64,000 bases of DNA. It comes from Nitrospira sp. (GTDB taxonomy: Bacteria; Nitrospirota; Nitrospiria; Nitrospirales; Nitrospiraceae). The DNA lies in NCBI GenBank assembly GCA_005116835.1, contig SWDM01000023.1, positions 68,870 to 132,869 of the forward strand, in the 5' to 3' direction. The notes beneath the pieces were generated by a model. It was not told where the DNA came from, ran no database searches, and worked only from the letters and a program-made list of their open reading frames with translations. Each line of letters opens with the position of its first letter. Position 1 is the stretch's first letter. A program made the position numbers and the translations under genes. This document shows, one piece after another, positions 41,740 to 52,095 of the stretch.

Positions 41740-43011
41740 CTAAGGCAATTGCTCACAGGCTGGGATGGATCCGAGGTCGCAGGCCCGCTCAAGGTCGTCC
41801 TTGGCAAGCCTACCTTGCAGCCCTTCTCTATAGAGCTGTGCTCTGGTTATCAAAGCTGTAACGTTAGTGGGGTCGACCTGAATAACAGTGGACAGATCTG
41901 CAATAGCAAGTTCGGGCTGATTCAATTTGAGATAGATTTTCCCCCTGAGTGCATAGGCTTCTTTATGATAGGGAAGCCAGCTTTCATGCGACTGGGTATC
42001 GAGGAGCTTCTTCAATGTGGCTAACGCGGGGTGCCATTGCTTGGAATCTGCTTGGTGTCTGGCTTTCGTCGTGTAGAGGTTGATCAGACGTTGGCGGGCG
42101 ACATCGGCGAACGGGTCGATGTCAAGAACCTGCTCGAAGGCAAACGCAGCTTCGTCCAATCGTTTCTGCCAGGTAAGGACATCCCCTTTCCCAATCCAGG
42201 CCCATACATTCTTGGTATCGAGTGCGATGGCGCGGTCGAAGTCTACCTTGGCCTTGTTTAGATAGTCCCTGTACTCGGTAGTCTTCGTCTTTTGGGAAAA
42301 AGCGAGGGAGACCAGCTGGAGATAAGTTTGTCCTCGCACAATCGGCGCATCGACATTGCGATCATCGAGGGTGGCGGCGTCGGTGCTGAGCTGGATCTTA
42401 TCCCTAAGACTGGATGTATGGAGCGCTGCCTCTATCAATGCACGGGCCTGTTGGTGTGAGGCAGGCTTCCCGTGCGGATCGATCGCCAGCATTCTGACCC
42501 CGATCGGCTGCTGCCGAAGCTCTCGCAGTTGCGAACGTAATTGATGATTTTCTCGCTGGAGCTGGCGAAAATGTTGCGCCAGCTGCTGGTCGGATTGAAG
42601 TCGGCGTATCGTTTCTGCCAGGCTGCCGATATCGACCGTGGCGCGAATACGGACAAAGAAGACGGGGCGATCACCTTCGAAGGAGCGTCTGGATTCGAGT
42701 ATCTCTGTTTCCGTTATCGCCGCGGCAATTGTCCTAATTTCCAGCGAACTGGTCTGAGTGCTTCTCCCGTCTGACTCTTTTTCCACATCCTGGAACGTGG
42801 ATTCGAGATAGACCCCTGCTTCCTCCACTGCTTTGCGTTGGGCTCGTTGAAGAACCTTTTCTTCTGCCCCGGCTAAGGTGTCGCCGTCCGCCATGACATA
42901 TTGGCTGTCGGCAATGACGGTTTTTGTAGTGGCGCCGAATGCAACGGCTCCCCATAGAATAATAGAAATGGCAAAGAGGGAAGGAGTAACCAGTTGTCGA
43001 TATAGGTTCAT
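41740..43011 (-). CDS. Secreted FlgT-N-like/TPR-repeat protein
   Basis: From ATG 43011 the protein is 423 aa with a signal peptide (SLFAISIILWGAVAFGA). The N-terminal domain (about 25-125, AEEKVLQRAQRKAVEEAGVYL... VRIRATVDIGSLAETI) resembles the FlgT/LPP20 envelope fold. A coiled stretch (about 130-160, QHFRQLQRENHQLRSQLREL) separates it from TPR-like repeats (about 215-415, including AAFAFEQVLDIDPFADVARQRL). The protein is probably periplasmic. No flagellar genes are near, so the exact role is unknown. Confidence 0.75.
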   Translation of the reverse strand: MNLYRQLVTPSLFAISIILWGAVAFGATTKTVIADSQYVMADGDTLAGAEEKVLQRAQRKAVEEAGVYLESTFQDVEKESDGRSTQTSSLEIRTIAAAITETEILESRRSFEGDRPVFFVRIRATVDIGSLAETIRRLQSDQQLAQHFRQLQRENHQLRSQLRELRQQPIGVRMLAIDPHGKPASHQQARALIEAALHTSSLRDKIQLSTDAATLDDRNVDAPIVRGQTYLQLVSLAFSQKTKTTEYRDYLNKAKVDFDRAIALDTKNVWAWIGKGDVLTWQKRLDEAAFAFEQVLDIDPFADVARQRLINLYTTKARHQADSKQWHPALATLKKLLDTQSHESWLPYHKEAYALRGKIYLKLNQPELAIADLSTVIQVDPTNVTALITRAQLYREGLQGRLAKDDLERACDLGSIPACEQLP

Positions 43012-43102
43012 CGACCAACTATACCGCTCAAGATCGGTTGGGGCAATGTGGCGAGAACAGGGCTCATGGAGGCGGGAAGGAGGTGGGTCAATAGGTTTCC
43101 GG

Positions 43103-43381
43103 TTACCGTTCTTTTGGAAAGACTTGAGTGAATGGGTGGACTTCGACTCGCTCGAATATCCCATGAACAGTATAGGGGTCTTCGCGGGCGAACTGTTGCG
43201 CCTCTTCCAGGGAGTCCGCTTCGATGACAATGAGACTCCCTGCTTTATCGGTGAGCGGACCGGCTAGCACGACTCGACCTTGTGCATCGAGGGGTTCCAT
43301 TTTGGCGAGATGCGCCGGTCGGTAGATTTTCCGCTTGGCTTCCCCGTCCGGACCATCGAATCCAAGTATGACGAATTTCAT
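43103..43381 (-). CDS. YciI-family protein
   Basis: The 92-aa protein matches the YCII domain throughout: FVILGFDGPDGEAKRKIYRPAHLAKM, RVVLAGPLTDKAGSLIVIEADSLEEAQQFAREDPYTVHGIFERVEVHPF. The conserved His (RPAHL) and Asp (EDPY) form the putative active site. The fold resembles ferredoxin-like dehalogenases, but activity in bacteria is not established. It stands alone, 36 bp from the DUF2203 gene. Confidence 0.92.
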   Translation of the reverse strand: MKFVILGFDGPDGEAKRKIYRPAHLAKMEPLDAQGRVVLAGPLTDKAGSLIVIEADSLEEAQQFAREDPYTVHGIFERVEVHPFTQVFPKER

Positions 43382-43417
43382 AAATACCTCGATTGGGTAC
43401 GGGCTAGAATTCCTGCT

Positions 43418-43831
43418 TCAGGCCAGATCCTCTAATGGGCAACGGTCTTTATAGCCGCTGTTCGTTTCATGCCACCAGCGAACTTCTTGCTCTCCGAGCT
43501 TCCAGCATAGATACACCACTCGACCGTCATGGAGATGGGGGAAATCACAGAGGCCTAGGTCCAGATCCTTTACCAGGATACCGAGTTCCTGAATTGCCTG
43601 AAGATTTGCACTGATTTGTTGCAGACCCAAGATATAGAGGTGTCCAACGGTACTCCCCCCTCCATATTCAGCCTGAGAGCTTGCTTTCTCGACATCGTCT
43701 TTTGTGCGCGACAAGACAGCCTTGGCTTGTTGAATAGAGATCAACTTGGCGTTGAGCTGGGGAATGAGGCGATTGGCCTCGGACAATGTGAATATTCGCT
43801 CATGCTGTTCCTGATTGTCGTCATGCGCCAT
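43418..43831 (-). CDS. DUF2203-family protein
   Basis: Starting at ATG 43831 (137 aa), the sequence gives the DUF2203 pattern: FTLSEANRLIPQLNAKL, LQAIQELGILVKDLDLGLCDFPHLHDGRVVYLCWKLGEQEVRWWHETNSGYKDRCPLE. The family is uncharacterised; the WHE...GYxDR ending is strongly conserved. A longer frame to 43996 starts in sequence with no coding signs. No signal peptide. Confidence 0.85.
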   Translation of the reverse strand: MAHDDNQEQHERIFTLSEANRLIPQLNAKLISIQQAKAVLSRTKDDVEKASSQAEYGGGSTVGHLYILGLQQISANLQAIQELGILVKDLDLGLCDFPHLHDGRVVYLCWKLGEQEVRWWHETNSGYKDRCPLEDLA

Positions 43832-44371
43832 GGTATGCCTCCGCGAAGCCCTCCCCTCATTTAGCACAGCACTCTTTTGCGCCGCAACCGTAGGGCGTCG
43901 GAGCCTATAGTAGATGCGTCCGTGTAGAGGCGTTCTCGGTTGGTCTGGCTCGGCGCCGGTAGGAGCGTTGTGAAAAAAAGATATCGCTGTTGACAATGAA
44001 CAATGCTCGCGTTATTATCTCCCCACTATCTCGGCTCGGTTCAAAGGTATCTCCACACGCAATACTTCTCGGGGCGCATCTCGATACATGCCGCAATTAC
44101 TCAGGGGCCAGAGGCGAGTCTAGCGACGCATGAGTTCCAGCCTTCGACAATTTCCGCAACCATGAGACAAATTCTTACTCTGATTAGCGATACACAAAAA
44201 CAAGTCAGTCCCTCAGGATCACCTTCTTTTTAGCTGACTAGACACAACACAACCATCAACGCATTGCATTGCCAATTTCTCAATTATTTTCAGTCCGTGG
44301 ACAATTTCCCATGGTTCACCGTGTGCGAACGCTGCCCATAACGAAGCAGCCTGAGGCTTGAGAGGATATTC
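43832..44371. other. Intergenic region and rho leader
   Basis: This 540-bp stretch separates the minus-strand DUF2203 gene from rho. It contains the rho promoter and a long, C-rich and G-poor leader. No gene is supported; the open frame near 44003 has no ribosome site. Confidence 0.6.
43990..44018 (+). promoter_or_regulatory. rho promoter
   Basis: TTGACA (43990-43995), 17 bp, TATTAT (44013-44018). Start of transcription is expected near 44025, giving a leader of about 345 nt before the rho ATG. Confidence 0.78.
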
Positions 44372-45643
44372 ATGGCACAAACGAAGGGGGAGGTTATGCA
44401 TCTGGCGGAGCTGAAGCAGAAGTCCATCGCCGATCTCAATGAGGTGGCGCGCGATCTGAAGATCGATGGTGCGCCCACGCTGCGGAAGCAGGAATTGATT
44501 TTTGCGATTCTGCAGGCACAGACCGCGAACAACGGGGTGGTCTTCGGCGAGGGTGTGCTCGAAACGCTCCCTGATGGGTTCGGATTTTTGCGCGCTCCCG
44601 ATTCAAACTATCTCCCCGGTCCCGATGATATCTATATTTCACCTTCTCAAATCCGGCGTTTCAATCTGCGTACCGGCGACATTGTGTCCGGGCAGATCCG
44701 CCCGCCGAAGGAGAGCGAACGGTATTTTGCGTTGCTCAAGGTTGAGAAGGTCAATTACGAAGATCCCGAAGTCTCTCGCGACAAGATTCTCTTCGATAAC
44801 CTGACACCGCTTTATCCGGAGGAGCGGCTGGTTCTTGAGTTCGACCGTGAGGAATATTGCACCCGCGTCATGGATCTCACGACTCCGATCGGCAAAGGTC
44901 AGCGCGGGCTGATCGTTGCCGCTCCCCGAACTGGAAAGACGATGCTGTTGCAGGCTATTGCCCGAGCCATCTTGAAAAACCACAAGGAAGTGACCTTAAT
45001 TGTGCTTCTCATCGATGAGCGGCCGGAAGAGGTCACCGACTGGCAGCGGCAGGTGAAGGCCGAGGTCATCAGCTCCACATTCGACGAGCCGGCCCAGCGT
45101 CATGCCCAAGTGGCTGAAATGGTGCTTGAAAAGGCCAAGAGGCTGGTCGAGCATAAAAAAGATGTTGTGGTGCTGCTGGATAGCGTCACCAGGCTGGCTC
45201 GCGCGTACAATACTATTGCGCCACCAAGCGGCAAGGTGTTGTCGGGAGGATTGGATTCGAATGCCCTTCAACGGCCAAAACGGTTCTTTGGGGCGGCCCG
45301 CAATATCGAGAACGGCGGCAGTCTCACCATTATGGCGACGGCGCTTGTCGACACCGGTAGCAGAATGGATGATGTGATTTTCGAGGAGTTCAAGGGAACC
45401 GGTAATATGGAAGTCCATCTCGATCGCCGTCTTGCCGACAAGCGACTCTTCCCGGCCATCGATATCGCCCAGTCCGGGACAAGAAAAGAAGAATTGTTGG
45501 TGGACAAGGATCGCCTCAACAAGATGTGGATTCTCCGCAAGGTGTTGAGTCCGCTCGGGACGATGGAAGCGATGGAGTTTCTGATGGACAAGTTGCATGG
45601 CACCAAGACCAATCAGGAGTTCCTGCAGTCGATGAATCGATAA
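44372..45643 (+). CDS. rho: Transcription termination factor Rho
   Basis: The 423-aa protein is a full Rho: an N-terminal helical domain ([14 protein letters not shown] onward), the RNA-binding cold-shock domain with [30 protein letters not shown], and the ATPase core with Walker A AAPRTGKT, Walker B VVVLLDS and the Q-loop region. The hexamer terminates transcription at C-rich RNA. ATG 44372 has AGAGGA 6 nt upstream. A second ATG at 44396 matches where E. coli Rho begins, so the first eight residues could be extra. The long leader suggests autogenous control. Confidence 0.96.
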   Translation: MAQTKGEVMHLAELKQKSIADLNEVARDLKIDGAPTLRKQELIFAILQAQTANNGVVFGEGVLETLPDGFGFLRAPDSNYLPGPDDIYISPSQIRRFNLRTGDIVSGQIRPPKESERYFALLKVEKVNYEDPEVSRDKILFDNLTPLYPEERLVLEFDREEYCTRVMDLTTPIGKGQRGLIVAAPRTGKTMLLQAIARAILKNHKEVTLIVLLIDERPEEVTDWQRQVKAEVISSTFDEPAQRHAQVAEMVLEKAKRLVEHKKDVVVLLDSVTRLARAYNTIAPPSGKVLSGGLDSNALQRPKRFFGAARNIENGGSLTIMATALVDTGSRMDDVIFEEFKGTGNMEVHLDRRLADKRLFPAIDIAQSGTRKEELLVDKDRLNKMWILRKVLSPLGTMEAMEFLMDKLHGTKTNQEFLQSMNR

Positions 45644-45737
45644 TATCCGGCTTGTATCCGGTCCCTGAGACAGGGTACAGTGCCAAGTCTTCGAATGGGC
45701 GAAGGCTGATGATTGTGACGTCGGGGGAGTGTGAATT

Positions 45738-45944
45738 ATGAAGAAGGGTATCCATCCCGTGTATCGGGAAGTCGCGGTGCATTGCGCTTGCGGTAATAAG
45801 TATAAGACCAGATCGACAGGCGGCGACATCAATGTCGATATCTGTTCGAACTGCCATCCATTTTTTACCGGGACGCAGAAGATCATCGATACTGAAGGGC
45901 GAGTTGAACGATTCAAGAAGAAGTACGCGAAGAAAGAAAAGTAG
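45738..45944 (+). CDS. rpmE: 50S ribosomal protein L31 (zinc-binding form)
   Basis: The 68-aa protein has [26 protein letters not shown] and [26 protein letters not shown]. Cysteines 16, 18, 36 and 39 form the zinc site, which marks the C+ type. It is 94 bp after rho and may share its transcript, as in many bacteria. A clear terminator follows. Confidence 0.97.
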   Translation: MKKGIHPVYREVAVHCACGNKYKTRSTGGDINVDICSNCHPFFTGTQKIIDTEGRVERFKKKYAKKEK

Positions 45945-45965
45945 CTCGGGAAGAGGTCATCGATG

Positions 45966-46004
45966 GACCCTGCTTCGTTGAGGGGCAGGGTCTTTTTCTT
46001 TTTG
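45966..46004 (+). terminator. Rho-independent terminator after rpmE
   Basis: GACCCTGC and GCAGGGTC pair (8 bp, 11-nt loop), followed by TTTTTCTTTTTG. Confidence 0.92.
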
Positions 46005-46238
46005 TGCGGCTAGAGCCGCATGATGGATGACGGTTCGTCGCGAAATCGCTGAGCCGCGTTGCGTGAACGGCGTGAGGAGCTCTGAGGTTGTGAGGCGTAC
46101 TCATGCTGTACGTTGAAGGTCCGAAGGTCGAGCCCGCCGCCCGCAGGCTCGTCGTAGCGGCGCATCGGCGATTGCAGCAGAAGCGCTCATGAATCATGCG
46201 GGCTAGCTACTGAGCGCGAGTTCGAAGGAAGCAGGACG

Positions 46239-47315
46239 ATGGAAGCAGCCTTACTGAAAAAATGGGAAGTGCTGGCGACTCGGTATGACGAGTTGACCAA
46301 TCAGCTCATGGACCCATTCCTGATGAGCCAGCCTTCGCAGCTGCACAAAGTCAATAAGGAGCGAACGGATATCGAACCGGCAGCCAAGCTTCTTGCAACC
46401 TATCGAGACAACGCGAGGCAGTTGGAGGAAGCCGCTCAAATACTTGCCGATCCCACGTCCGGCGCCGAGTTTCATAAAATGGCTATGGAGGAGAGTGTTG
46501 CGTTAGCAGACCAGCAGCGCGAGATCGAACAGAAGGCCCAAGAGCTGCTCATTCCTAAAGATCCGCGAGACGAGAAGAGTCTGCTTCTCGAAATCCGAGC
46601 CGGAACCGGGGGTGATGAGGCGGCACTCTTTGCCGGAGCCCTATTCAAAATGTACAGCAAGTATGCAGAGATCAAAGGCTTCAAGGTGGACATGGTCGAA
46701 GCCACAGAAACCACCGGTGGAGGCTATAAGGGCGTTGTCGCGCTTATAGAAGGTAAGGGCGCCTACAGTCACTTCAAGTTTGAGGCAGGAGTTCACCGGG
46801 TACAGCGTGTTCCTGTCACCGAAGCCAGTGGCAGGATACATACGTCGACCGTCACTGTCGCCGTCATGCCTGAGGTGGATGAGGTGGAGGTACAGATCGA
46901 CCCGATGGACCTACGAATCGACACATTCTGTTCTTCCGGCGCCGGCGGCCAGAGCGTCAATACCACAAAGTCTGCGGTACGGATCACTCATATACCGACT
47001 GGTGTCGTGGTGAGCTGTCAGGATGAACGGTCGCAACTGAAAAATCGCACCAAGGCGATGCGAACGTTGAGGGCAAGGATTGTCGAGGCGGAGAGGGAGA
47101 GGCAGGATGCCGAAATTGCGCAGAACCGCAAGGCCCAGGTTGGCACGGGCGAGCGGAGCGAGAAGATTCGCACCTACAACTTCCCCCAAAATCGAGTAAC
47201 GGATCACCGCGTCGGGGTAACGCTGCATAAGCTGGAGCAAGTCCTCGAAGGTGATCTCGGCGAACTTGTTCAGGCTCTCAAGGCACAGCGTCAGCAAGAA
47301 GTAGGGGCAGCTTAA
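46239..47315 (+). CDS. prfA: Peptide chain release factor 1
   Basis: The 358-aa protein has all RF1 features: the codon-reading PxT tripeptide (PVT, 192-194, in RVPVTEASGRIHTS), which reads UAA and UAG, and the catalytic GGQ (236-238, SSGAGGQSVN) that triggers hydrolysis of peptidyl-tRNA. The N-terminal helices are normal. It begins an operon with prmC one base downstream. The enzyme encoded by prmC methylates the Gln of GGQ. Confidence 0.97.
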   Translation: MEAALLKKWEVLATRYDELTNQLMDPFLMSQPSQLHKVNKERTDIEPAAKLLATYRDNARQLEEAAQILADPTSGAEFHKMAMEESVALADQQREIEQKAQELLIPKDPRDEKSLLLEIRAGTGGDEAALFAGALFKMYSKYAEIKGFKVDMVEATETTGGGYKGVVALIEGKGAYSHFKFEAGVHRVQRVPVTEASGRIHTSTVTVAVMPEVDEVEVQIDPMDLRIDTFCSSGAGGQSVNTTKSAVRITHIPTGVVVSCQDERSQLKNRTKAMRTLRARIVEAERERQDAEIAQNRKAQVGTGERSEKIRTYNFPQNRVTDHRVGVTLHKLEQVLEGDLGELVQALKAQRQQEVGAA

Positions 47316-47316
47316 T

Positions 47317-48222
47317 ATGGATGCAGTAGCTCTTATCCCTCAATCGGCAGGAGAAGCAACGCTTGGCGAAGTGATTGCGGAAGCGCGACGGCAGCTGGAA
47401 CAGGCTGGTATCGAGAGCGCGGGGCAGGAAGCCTTTTGGATCCTAGAGCACGTGCTCCGGTTGCCGCCCCATCGTGTGGTGACGGATCGAGATCGATTGC
47501 TGTTGCCTGCTGAACTGATCGCAGCAAGGGGGCTGATCAAGCGGCGGGCGGCACGGGAGCCCTTGCAATATATTTTAGGGACGCAGGAGTTTTGCGGGCT
47601 GGATTTTTACGTAAACAAGGCAGTGCTCATTCCGAGGCCGGAGACGGAATTGCTGGTGGAGTATGTCGCGCGACGAATTCCTGCCGAACTGCAGGCCACG
47701 ATCGTCGATGTTTGCACCGGATCCGGCTGTATCGCCGTGGCGCTTGCGCGGCGGAGGCCTCTTGCGCGGGTGATTGCCACGGACCTATCAAAACCCTCGC
47801 TAGAGGTCGCCAGGCGGAATGCTGTTTGCCATGGGGTTGATAAGCGTATCACATGGCTGGAAGGCGATATGCTCGGGGGGTTGGCAGGGCAGGGGCTTGA
47901 GCGACAGATTGATGTCATCGTCTCGAATCCTCCCTATATTGCGGAGGCTGACTGGGCGGCGCTTCAGCCGGAAGTGCGGTTGTTTGAGCCAAGGAATGCG
48001 TTGGTAGCTGGTTCTCAGGGGACGGAGTTGCACGAACGATTATTACAAGAATCCGGTCGATATCTCACTCCAGGCGGGGCGCTGATTATGGAAATCGGCG
48101 CAGGCCAAGCTGGTGCGATACGCCGGATTGTTGAACAGGTACCGGGGTATAGGCTCCATCGATTGGTCTACGACGAAGCGGGGCTGGAGCGTGTGGTGAT
48201 TGTGGAGCGAGTCGGAGTATAG
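47317..48222 (+). CDS. prmC: Release-factor glutamine N5-methyltransferase PrmC
   Basis: The 301-aa enzyme methylates the Gln of the GGQ motif in release factors. It has an N-terminal helical domain (about 20-90) with EAFWILEHVLRLP, a SAM-binding motif (IVDVCTGSGCIAVALA) and the catalytic NPPY (VSNPPYIAEADW). It follows prfA, one of its substrates, with a 1-bp gap, the common arrangement. The length is normal. Confidence 0.96.
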   Translation: MDAVALIPQSAGEATLGEVIAEARRQLEQAGIESAGQEAFWILEHVLRLPPHRVVTDRDRLLLPAELIAARGLIKRRAAREPLQYILGTQEFCGLDFYVNKAVLIPRPETELLVEYVARRIPAELQATIVDVCTGSGCIAVALARRRPLARVIATDLSKPSLEVARRNAVCHGVDKRITWLEGDMLGGLAGQGLERQIDVIVSNPPYIAEADWAALQPEVRLFEPRNALVAGSQGTELHERLLQESGRYLTPGGALIMEIGAGQAGAIRRIVEQVPGYRLHRLVYDEAGLERVVIVERVGV

Positions 48223-48225
48223 ACG

Positions 48226-49503
48226 ATGGATCGTACGATCATCACCGGCGGAACGCCGCTTCGTGGAGAGGTTCAAATCAGCGGGGCAAAGAATGCCGCG
48301 TTGCCGATCCTGGCCTCCACCATTCTGGGCGGCGGCGAATGTGTGATTACCAATGTGCCTCGCGTGGTGGATGTTGTCACCATGGGCAAGTTGTTGGGTA
48401 TCTTGGGCGCGAAGGTCCAATACGAGGGAAATCGCGCGGTCATCAACGCTGCAGTCATCACGTCGACTCAGGCTCCGTACGAGCTGGTGAAGACCATGCG
48501 CGCCTCCGTGCTGGTCTTGGGGCCGCTCTTGGCGCGATGGGGAGAAGCGACGGTCTCGATGCCCGGCGGTTGCGCGATTGGATCGCGACCTGTCAATCTC
48601 CATCTTGCCGGATTGGCAAAAATGGGTGCGGAAGTGTCGATGGAGCATGGGTATATTCGCGCCAAAGCGAAGCGGCTCACGGGAGCCCAGATCTATTGCG
48701 ATACTCCGACAGTCACCGGAACGGAAAATTTAATGATGGCTGCGACGCTTGCCCAGGGCACGACCGTCATAGAAAATGCGGCCAAAGAACCGGAAATCGT
48801 AGACCTTGCGAACTTTCTCGTCAAGCGAGGCGCGCGCATCGACGGCGCAGGGTCTGATGTCATCACGATCGAAGGTGTCCGGGAGTTGCATGGGAGCGAT
48901 CACGATGTCATTCCTGATCGTATCGAAGCCGGCACGTATCTTGTGGCTGGAGCCATTACGCGGGGAGCGGTGACGATCAATCGGTGCCGTCCAAATCACA
49001 TGGATGCCTTGCTGTTGAAGCTACGGGAAGCCGGTGTGGAACTGCAAGTGGAGAAGGAACGAATTTCCCTCAACGCCGTATCGCGGCTCAAGGGGGTCGA
49101 TATCCGGACGTTGCCGTATCCTGGATTTCCTACCGACATGCAAGCGCAGATGGTGGCCTTGATGACGGCCGCCGAGGGTACGAGTGTGGTTACGGAGACG
49201 GTGTTTGAAAGTCGATTCATGCATGTCGAGGAGTTGCGACGGATGGGCGCCGATATTAAGGTCGAAGGTAATCGTGCGGTGGTGACAGGGCCGACCAGGT
49301 TGGCCGGGGCACCGGTGATGGCGTCCGATCTTCGTGCGAGCGCAGGATTGGTCCTGGCCGGTCTTGCGGCAGAGGGTGAGACGGAGATTCTCCGGGTTTA
49401 CCATCTGGATCGTGGATATGAACGGATGGAGGAGAAATTGCGCGGATTGGGCGCGACGATCAACCGTCACAAAGAGGGAGCCTCTTTGGCTGAGAATCGC
49501 TGA
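48226..49503 (+). CDS. murA: UDP-N-acetylglucosamine 1-carboxyvinyltransferase MurA
   Basis: The 425-aa enzyme starts peptidoglycan synthesis by transferring enolpyruvate to UDP-GlcNAc. The N-terminus [15 protein letters not shown] carries the conserved KN. The active-site Cys is C116 ([11 protein letters not shown]), so the enzyme should be the fosfomycin-sensitive type. [12 protein letters not shown] and [15 protein letters not shown] are typical late blocks. It lies 3 bp after prmC and 2 bp before hisG. Confidence 0.97.
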   Translation: MDRTIITGGTPLRGEVQISGAKNAALPILASTILGGGECVITNVPRVVDVVTMGKLLGILGAKVQYEGNRAVINAAVITSTQAPYELVKTMRASVLVLGPLLARWGEATVSMPGGCAIGSRPVNLHLAGLAKMGAEVSMEHGYIRAKAKRLTGAQIYCDTPTVTGTENLMMAATLAQGTTVIENAAKEPEIVDLANFLVKRGARIDGAGSDVITIEGVRELHGSDHDVIPDRIEAGTYLVAGAITRGAVTINRCRPNHMDALLLKLREAGVELQVEKERISLNAVSRLKGVDIRTLPYPGFPTDMQAQMVALMTAAEGTSVVTETVFESRFMHVEELRRMGADIKVEGNRAVVTGPTRLAGAPVMASDLRASAGLVLAGLAAEGETEILRVYHLDRGYERMEEKLRGLGATINRHKEGASLAENR

Positions 49504-49505
49504 CC

Positions 49506-50210
49506 ATGCTGACCGTTGCTTTGTCGAAGGGGAAAATGCTGGATCTCACGCTGGACGTGTTTCGTCGAGCGGGCTACGCGTTGGGTAACCTTTCTACCGA
49601 GAGCCGGCTGTTGGTGTTTCCCTGTCCGGAGATCGGCATGACGTTCCTGATTGTGCGTCCAACCGATGTACCGACCTATGTTGAGTATGGCGCGGCGGAT
49701 GTCGGGATTGTCGGGAAGGACGTCTTGATGGAGCAGGACAGCGACGTCTATGAACCATTGGATTTAGGGTTTGGAGCGTGTAGAATCGCCGTTGCTGCGC
49801 TTGAGGGACAGACCTCACGAGATCGGCTGTCCTCGAAAATTCGAGTCGCGACCAAGTATCCGAAAATCACCGAGCGGTATTTCAATCAGCGCGGTATACC
49901 GGTCGAGATTGTCAAACTGTACGGCTCGATTGAATTGGCGCCCTTGGTCGGTCTGGCTGATCGGATCGTCGATCTGGTCGAAACAGGCAACACACTCAAG
50001 GCACATGGTCTTGTTGAAGTGGAATGCATTGCCAAGTCCACAGCCCGGCTCATCGTCAATCGCGCGAGTCTCAAACTGAAGCACGCAGTGGTTACAGAGC
50101 TGATTAAAAAGCTTAGGACTGTGAACGGAACACCGGCTGAGCCTCGAATACCCCCTCCGCGCAAGTCTTCGCGCGGGGTACGTCAAACGGTCAAACGGAC
50201 GCGCACATGA
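49506..50210 (+). CDS. hisG: ATP phosphoribosyltransferase, short form HisG
   Basis: The 234-aa protein is the short catalytic form: TVALSKGKMLD at the start, YVEYGAADVGIVGKDVL and LVETGNTLKAHGLVEVE, the PRPP-binding motif. It catalyses the first step of histidine synthesis. The regulatory C-terminal domain is absent, so it should need the HisZ partner, which is not in this window. A basic tail ([16 protein letters not shown]) is unusual. It overlaps hisD by 4 bp. Confidence 0.94.
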   Translation: MLTVALSKGKMLDLTLDVFRRAGYALGNLSTESRLLVFPCPEIGMTFLIVRPTDVPTYVEYGAADVGIVGKDVLMEQDSDVYEPLDLGFGACRIAVAALEGQTSRDRLSSKIRVATKYPKITERYFNQRGIPVEIVKLYGSIELAPLVGLADRIVDLVETGNTLKAHGLVEVECIAKSTARLIVNRASLKLKHAVVTELIKKLRTVNGTPAEPRIPPPRKSSRGVRQTVKRTRT

Positions 50211-51490
50211 AGATAGTGGCCTCTACCGAGCGAGCGTTTCTCCCTGCACTCAAAAAAGTGGCATCGCGTGCCCGCGTGCAAGGGGCTGCCGTTGAGAAGC
50301 CGGTCAAGTCGATTCTGCAAGCGGTGGAACGGGGCGGCGATAAGGCCGTCCTCCGCTATACAAAGCAGTTCGACCGCGTTTCCATGAAAGCCACGGAGCT
50401 GCGCGTCACGCCCGAAGAAATCAAAGAAGCCTACTTTCACATCCGGAAAGACGAGGGCGACGCCCTCCGGTTTGCCGCCCAACGGATCACGTTGTTCCAC
50501 GAACGCCAACGCATCAAGACCTGGATGTATCAGGACCACGACGCGACCTTGGGGCAGGCGGTCACAGCGGTCGATGCGGTCGGAGTCTACGTACCGGGCG
50601 GCAAGGCTGTTTATCCCTCGTCGGTCTTGATGTGCGCGATTCCAGCCAAGGTCGCGGGCGTCTCCCGAGTGGTCATGTGTACGCCACCGCAAAAAGGCCC
50701 GATCAATCCCTATTTGCTCGTCGCTGCCGATATCGCCGGCGTCACGGAGATCTACCGTGTCGGCGGTGTGCAGGCAATCGGAGCGATGGCCTATGGGACT
50801 GAGACGATCCAGCGAGTCGACAAGATCGTGGGGCCCGGTAATATTTATGTCGCGACGGCCAAACGACTTCTCTATGGCACGGTCGGGATCGACATGGTGG
50901 CGGGCCCGAGCGAACTGCTTGTCGTCGCGGATGGCGATGCCAACCCGTCGCATGTCGCAGCCGATCTTCTCTGTGAAGCGGAGCATGACGAAGATGCGCA
51001 GGTGTATCTGGTTACTACATCGGCTGAGTTGGCGAAAGGTGTGGTGAAACTCATCGGCAGCCAGTTGAAGGGGTTGCAACGGGAGAAGATTGCGGCAAAG
51101 TCCATCGCGCGCCATTCGGTAGCCTTTGTCGTCGCTACGATGGACGAAGCCATCGATGTGGCCAACCAGATTGCCCCGGAACATTTGAGCCTCTCGGTCG
51201 ATGAACCGTTCGACTATCTGGAGAAAATTCGCCATGCGGGGGCGCTCTTTTTGGGTCGGTATACCCCCCCATCGGTTGCGGATTACGTGGCAGGACCGAA
51301 TCATGTGCTGCCGACCGGCGGATCGGCGCGTTTCTTTTCTGCGCTCTCTGTCCACGATTACATCAAGGTGAGCAACATCGTGCATTACACGAAGGAGGAG
51401 CTGAGCAAGGTGAAAGATCATCTCGTTCGGTTGGCCCACATCGAAGGGTTTGACGCGCATGCCAAGTCGGCCCTGAGCAGGTTTTCATGA
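50207..51490 (+). CDS. hisD: Histidinol dehydrogenase HisD
   Basis: The 427-aa protein oxidises histidinol to histidine in two NAD-dependent steps. Features include [18 protein letters not shown], the central [16 protein letters not shown] and [16 protein letters not shown] motifs, and the metal ligands in [36 protein letters not shown] is the usual C-terminal block. It overlaps hisG and hisB by 4 bp each, so all three are translated together. Confidence 0.97.
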   Translation: MKIVASTERAFLPALKKVASRARVQGAAVEKPVKSILQAVERGGDKAVLRYTKQFDRVSMKATELRVTPEEIKEAYFHIRKDEGDALRFAAQRITLFHERQRIKTWMYQDHDATLGQAVTAVDAVGVYVPGGKAVYPSSVLMCAIPAKVAGVSRVVMCTPPQKGPINPYLLVAADIAGVTEIYRVGGVQAIGAMAYGTETIQRVDKIVGPGNIYVATAKRLLYGTVGIDMVAGPSELLVVADGDANPSHVAADLLCEAEHDEDAQVYLVTTSAELAKGVVKLIGSQLKGLQREKIAAKSIARHSVAFVVATMDEAIDVANQIAPEHLSLSVDEPFDYLEKIRHAGALFLGRYTPPSVADYVAGPNHVLPTGGSARFFSALSVHDYIKVSNIVHYTKEELSKVKDHLVRLAHIEGFDAHAKSALSRFS

Positions 51491-52095
51491 AAAAGAATGG
51501 ATCGGCACCCAGGCAGGCATTGATTCATCGCGCGACCAAGGAAACGGATATCTCTGTCGAATGGGCCCTAGACGGCAGCGGACAAGGGAAGATCGACACG
51601 GGGATTCGGTTCTTCGACCACATGCTGGAGTTGTTGTCTAAGCACGGGTTTTTCGATTTGACGGTCAAGGCTAAAGGCGACATCGACATCGACGAACACC
51701 ATACGGTGGAAGACGTCGGTATCGTCATGGGAAAGGCCTTGCATCAAGCCTTGGGCGAGAAGGCCGGGATCAAGCGATTTGGATTCGCCTCAGCCCCGCT
51801 CGATGAAACGCTAGCGCAAGTCACAGTAGATCTCAGTGGCAGGCCCTATCTCGTCTACAACGTGGCATTGCCGGACCGGAAGATCAAAGCTTTCGACCTG
51901 GGTCTGTTCGAAGACTTCTTCCAAGCCTTCGTCACCCACGGCGGGCTAAATTTGCATGTGAATTTGATGTATGGCCGTAACCCGCACCACATCATGGAAG
52001 CCATCTTCAAAGCGACAGCCAAGGCCCTCGATCAGGCAACGATGTTGGAAGAACGATTGGCTGGAAAGGTGCTGTCGACGAAGGGGCTGTTGTAA
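51487..52095 (+). CDS. hisB: Imidazoleglycerol-phosphate dehydratase HisB
   Basis: The 202-aa protein is the single-function dehydratase: [39 protein letters not shown] and the late [19 protein letters not shown] hold the histidines that bind two manganese ions. It catalyses step six of the pathway. It lacks the phosphatase domain present in E. coli HisB. A terminator follows, and its last 64 bp overlap the end of the convergent lipoprotein gene. Confidence 0.97.
   Translation: MKKNGSAPRQALIHRATKETDISVEWALDGSGQGKIDTGIRFFDHMLELLSKHGFFDLTVKAKGDIDIDEHHTVEDVGIVMGKALHQALGEKAGIKRFGFASAPLDETLAQVTVDLSGRPYLVYNVALPDRKIKAFDLGLFEDFFQAFVTHGGLNLHVNLMYGRNPHHIMEAIFKATAKALDQATMLEERLAGKVLSTKGLL

Noticed and set aside
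44996-45916. 306-codon open frame antisense to rho and rpmE
   Set aside because: Shadow frame; both sense genes are certain.
50183-51460. 425-codon open frame antisense to hisD
   Set aside because: Shadow of a strongly conserved gene, without ribosome site or family likeness.
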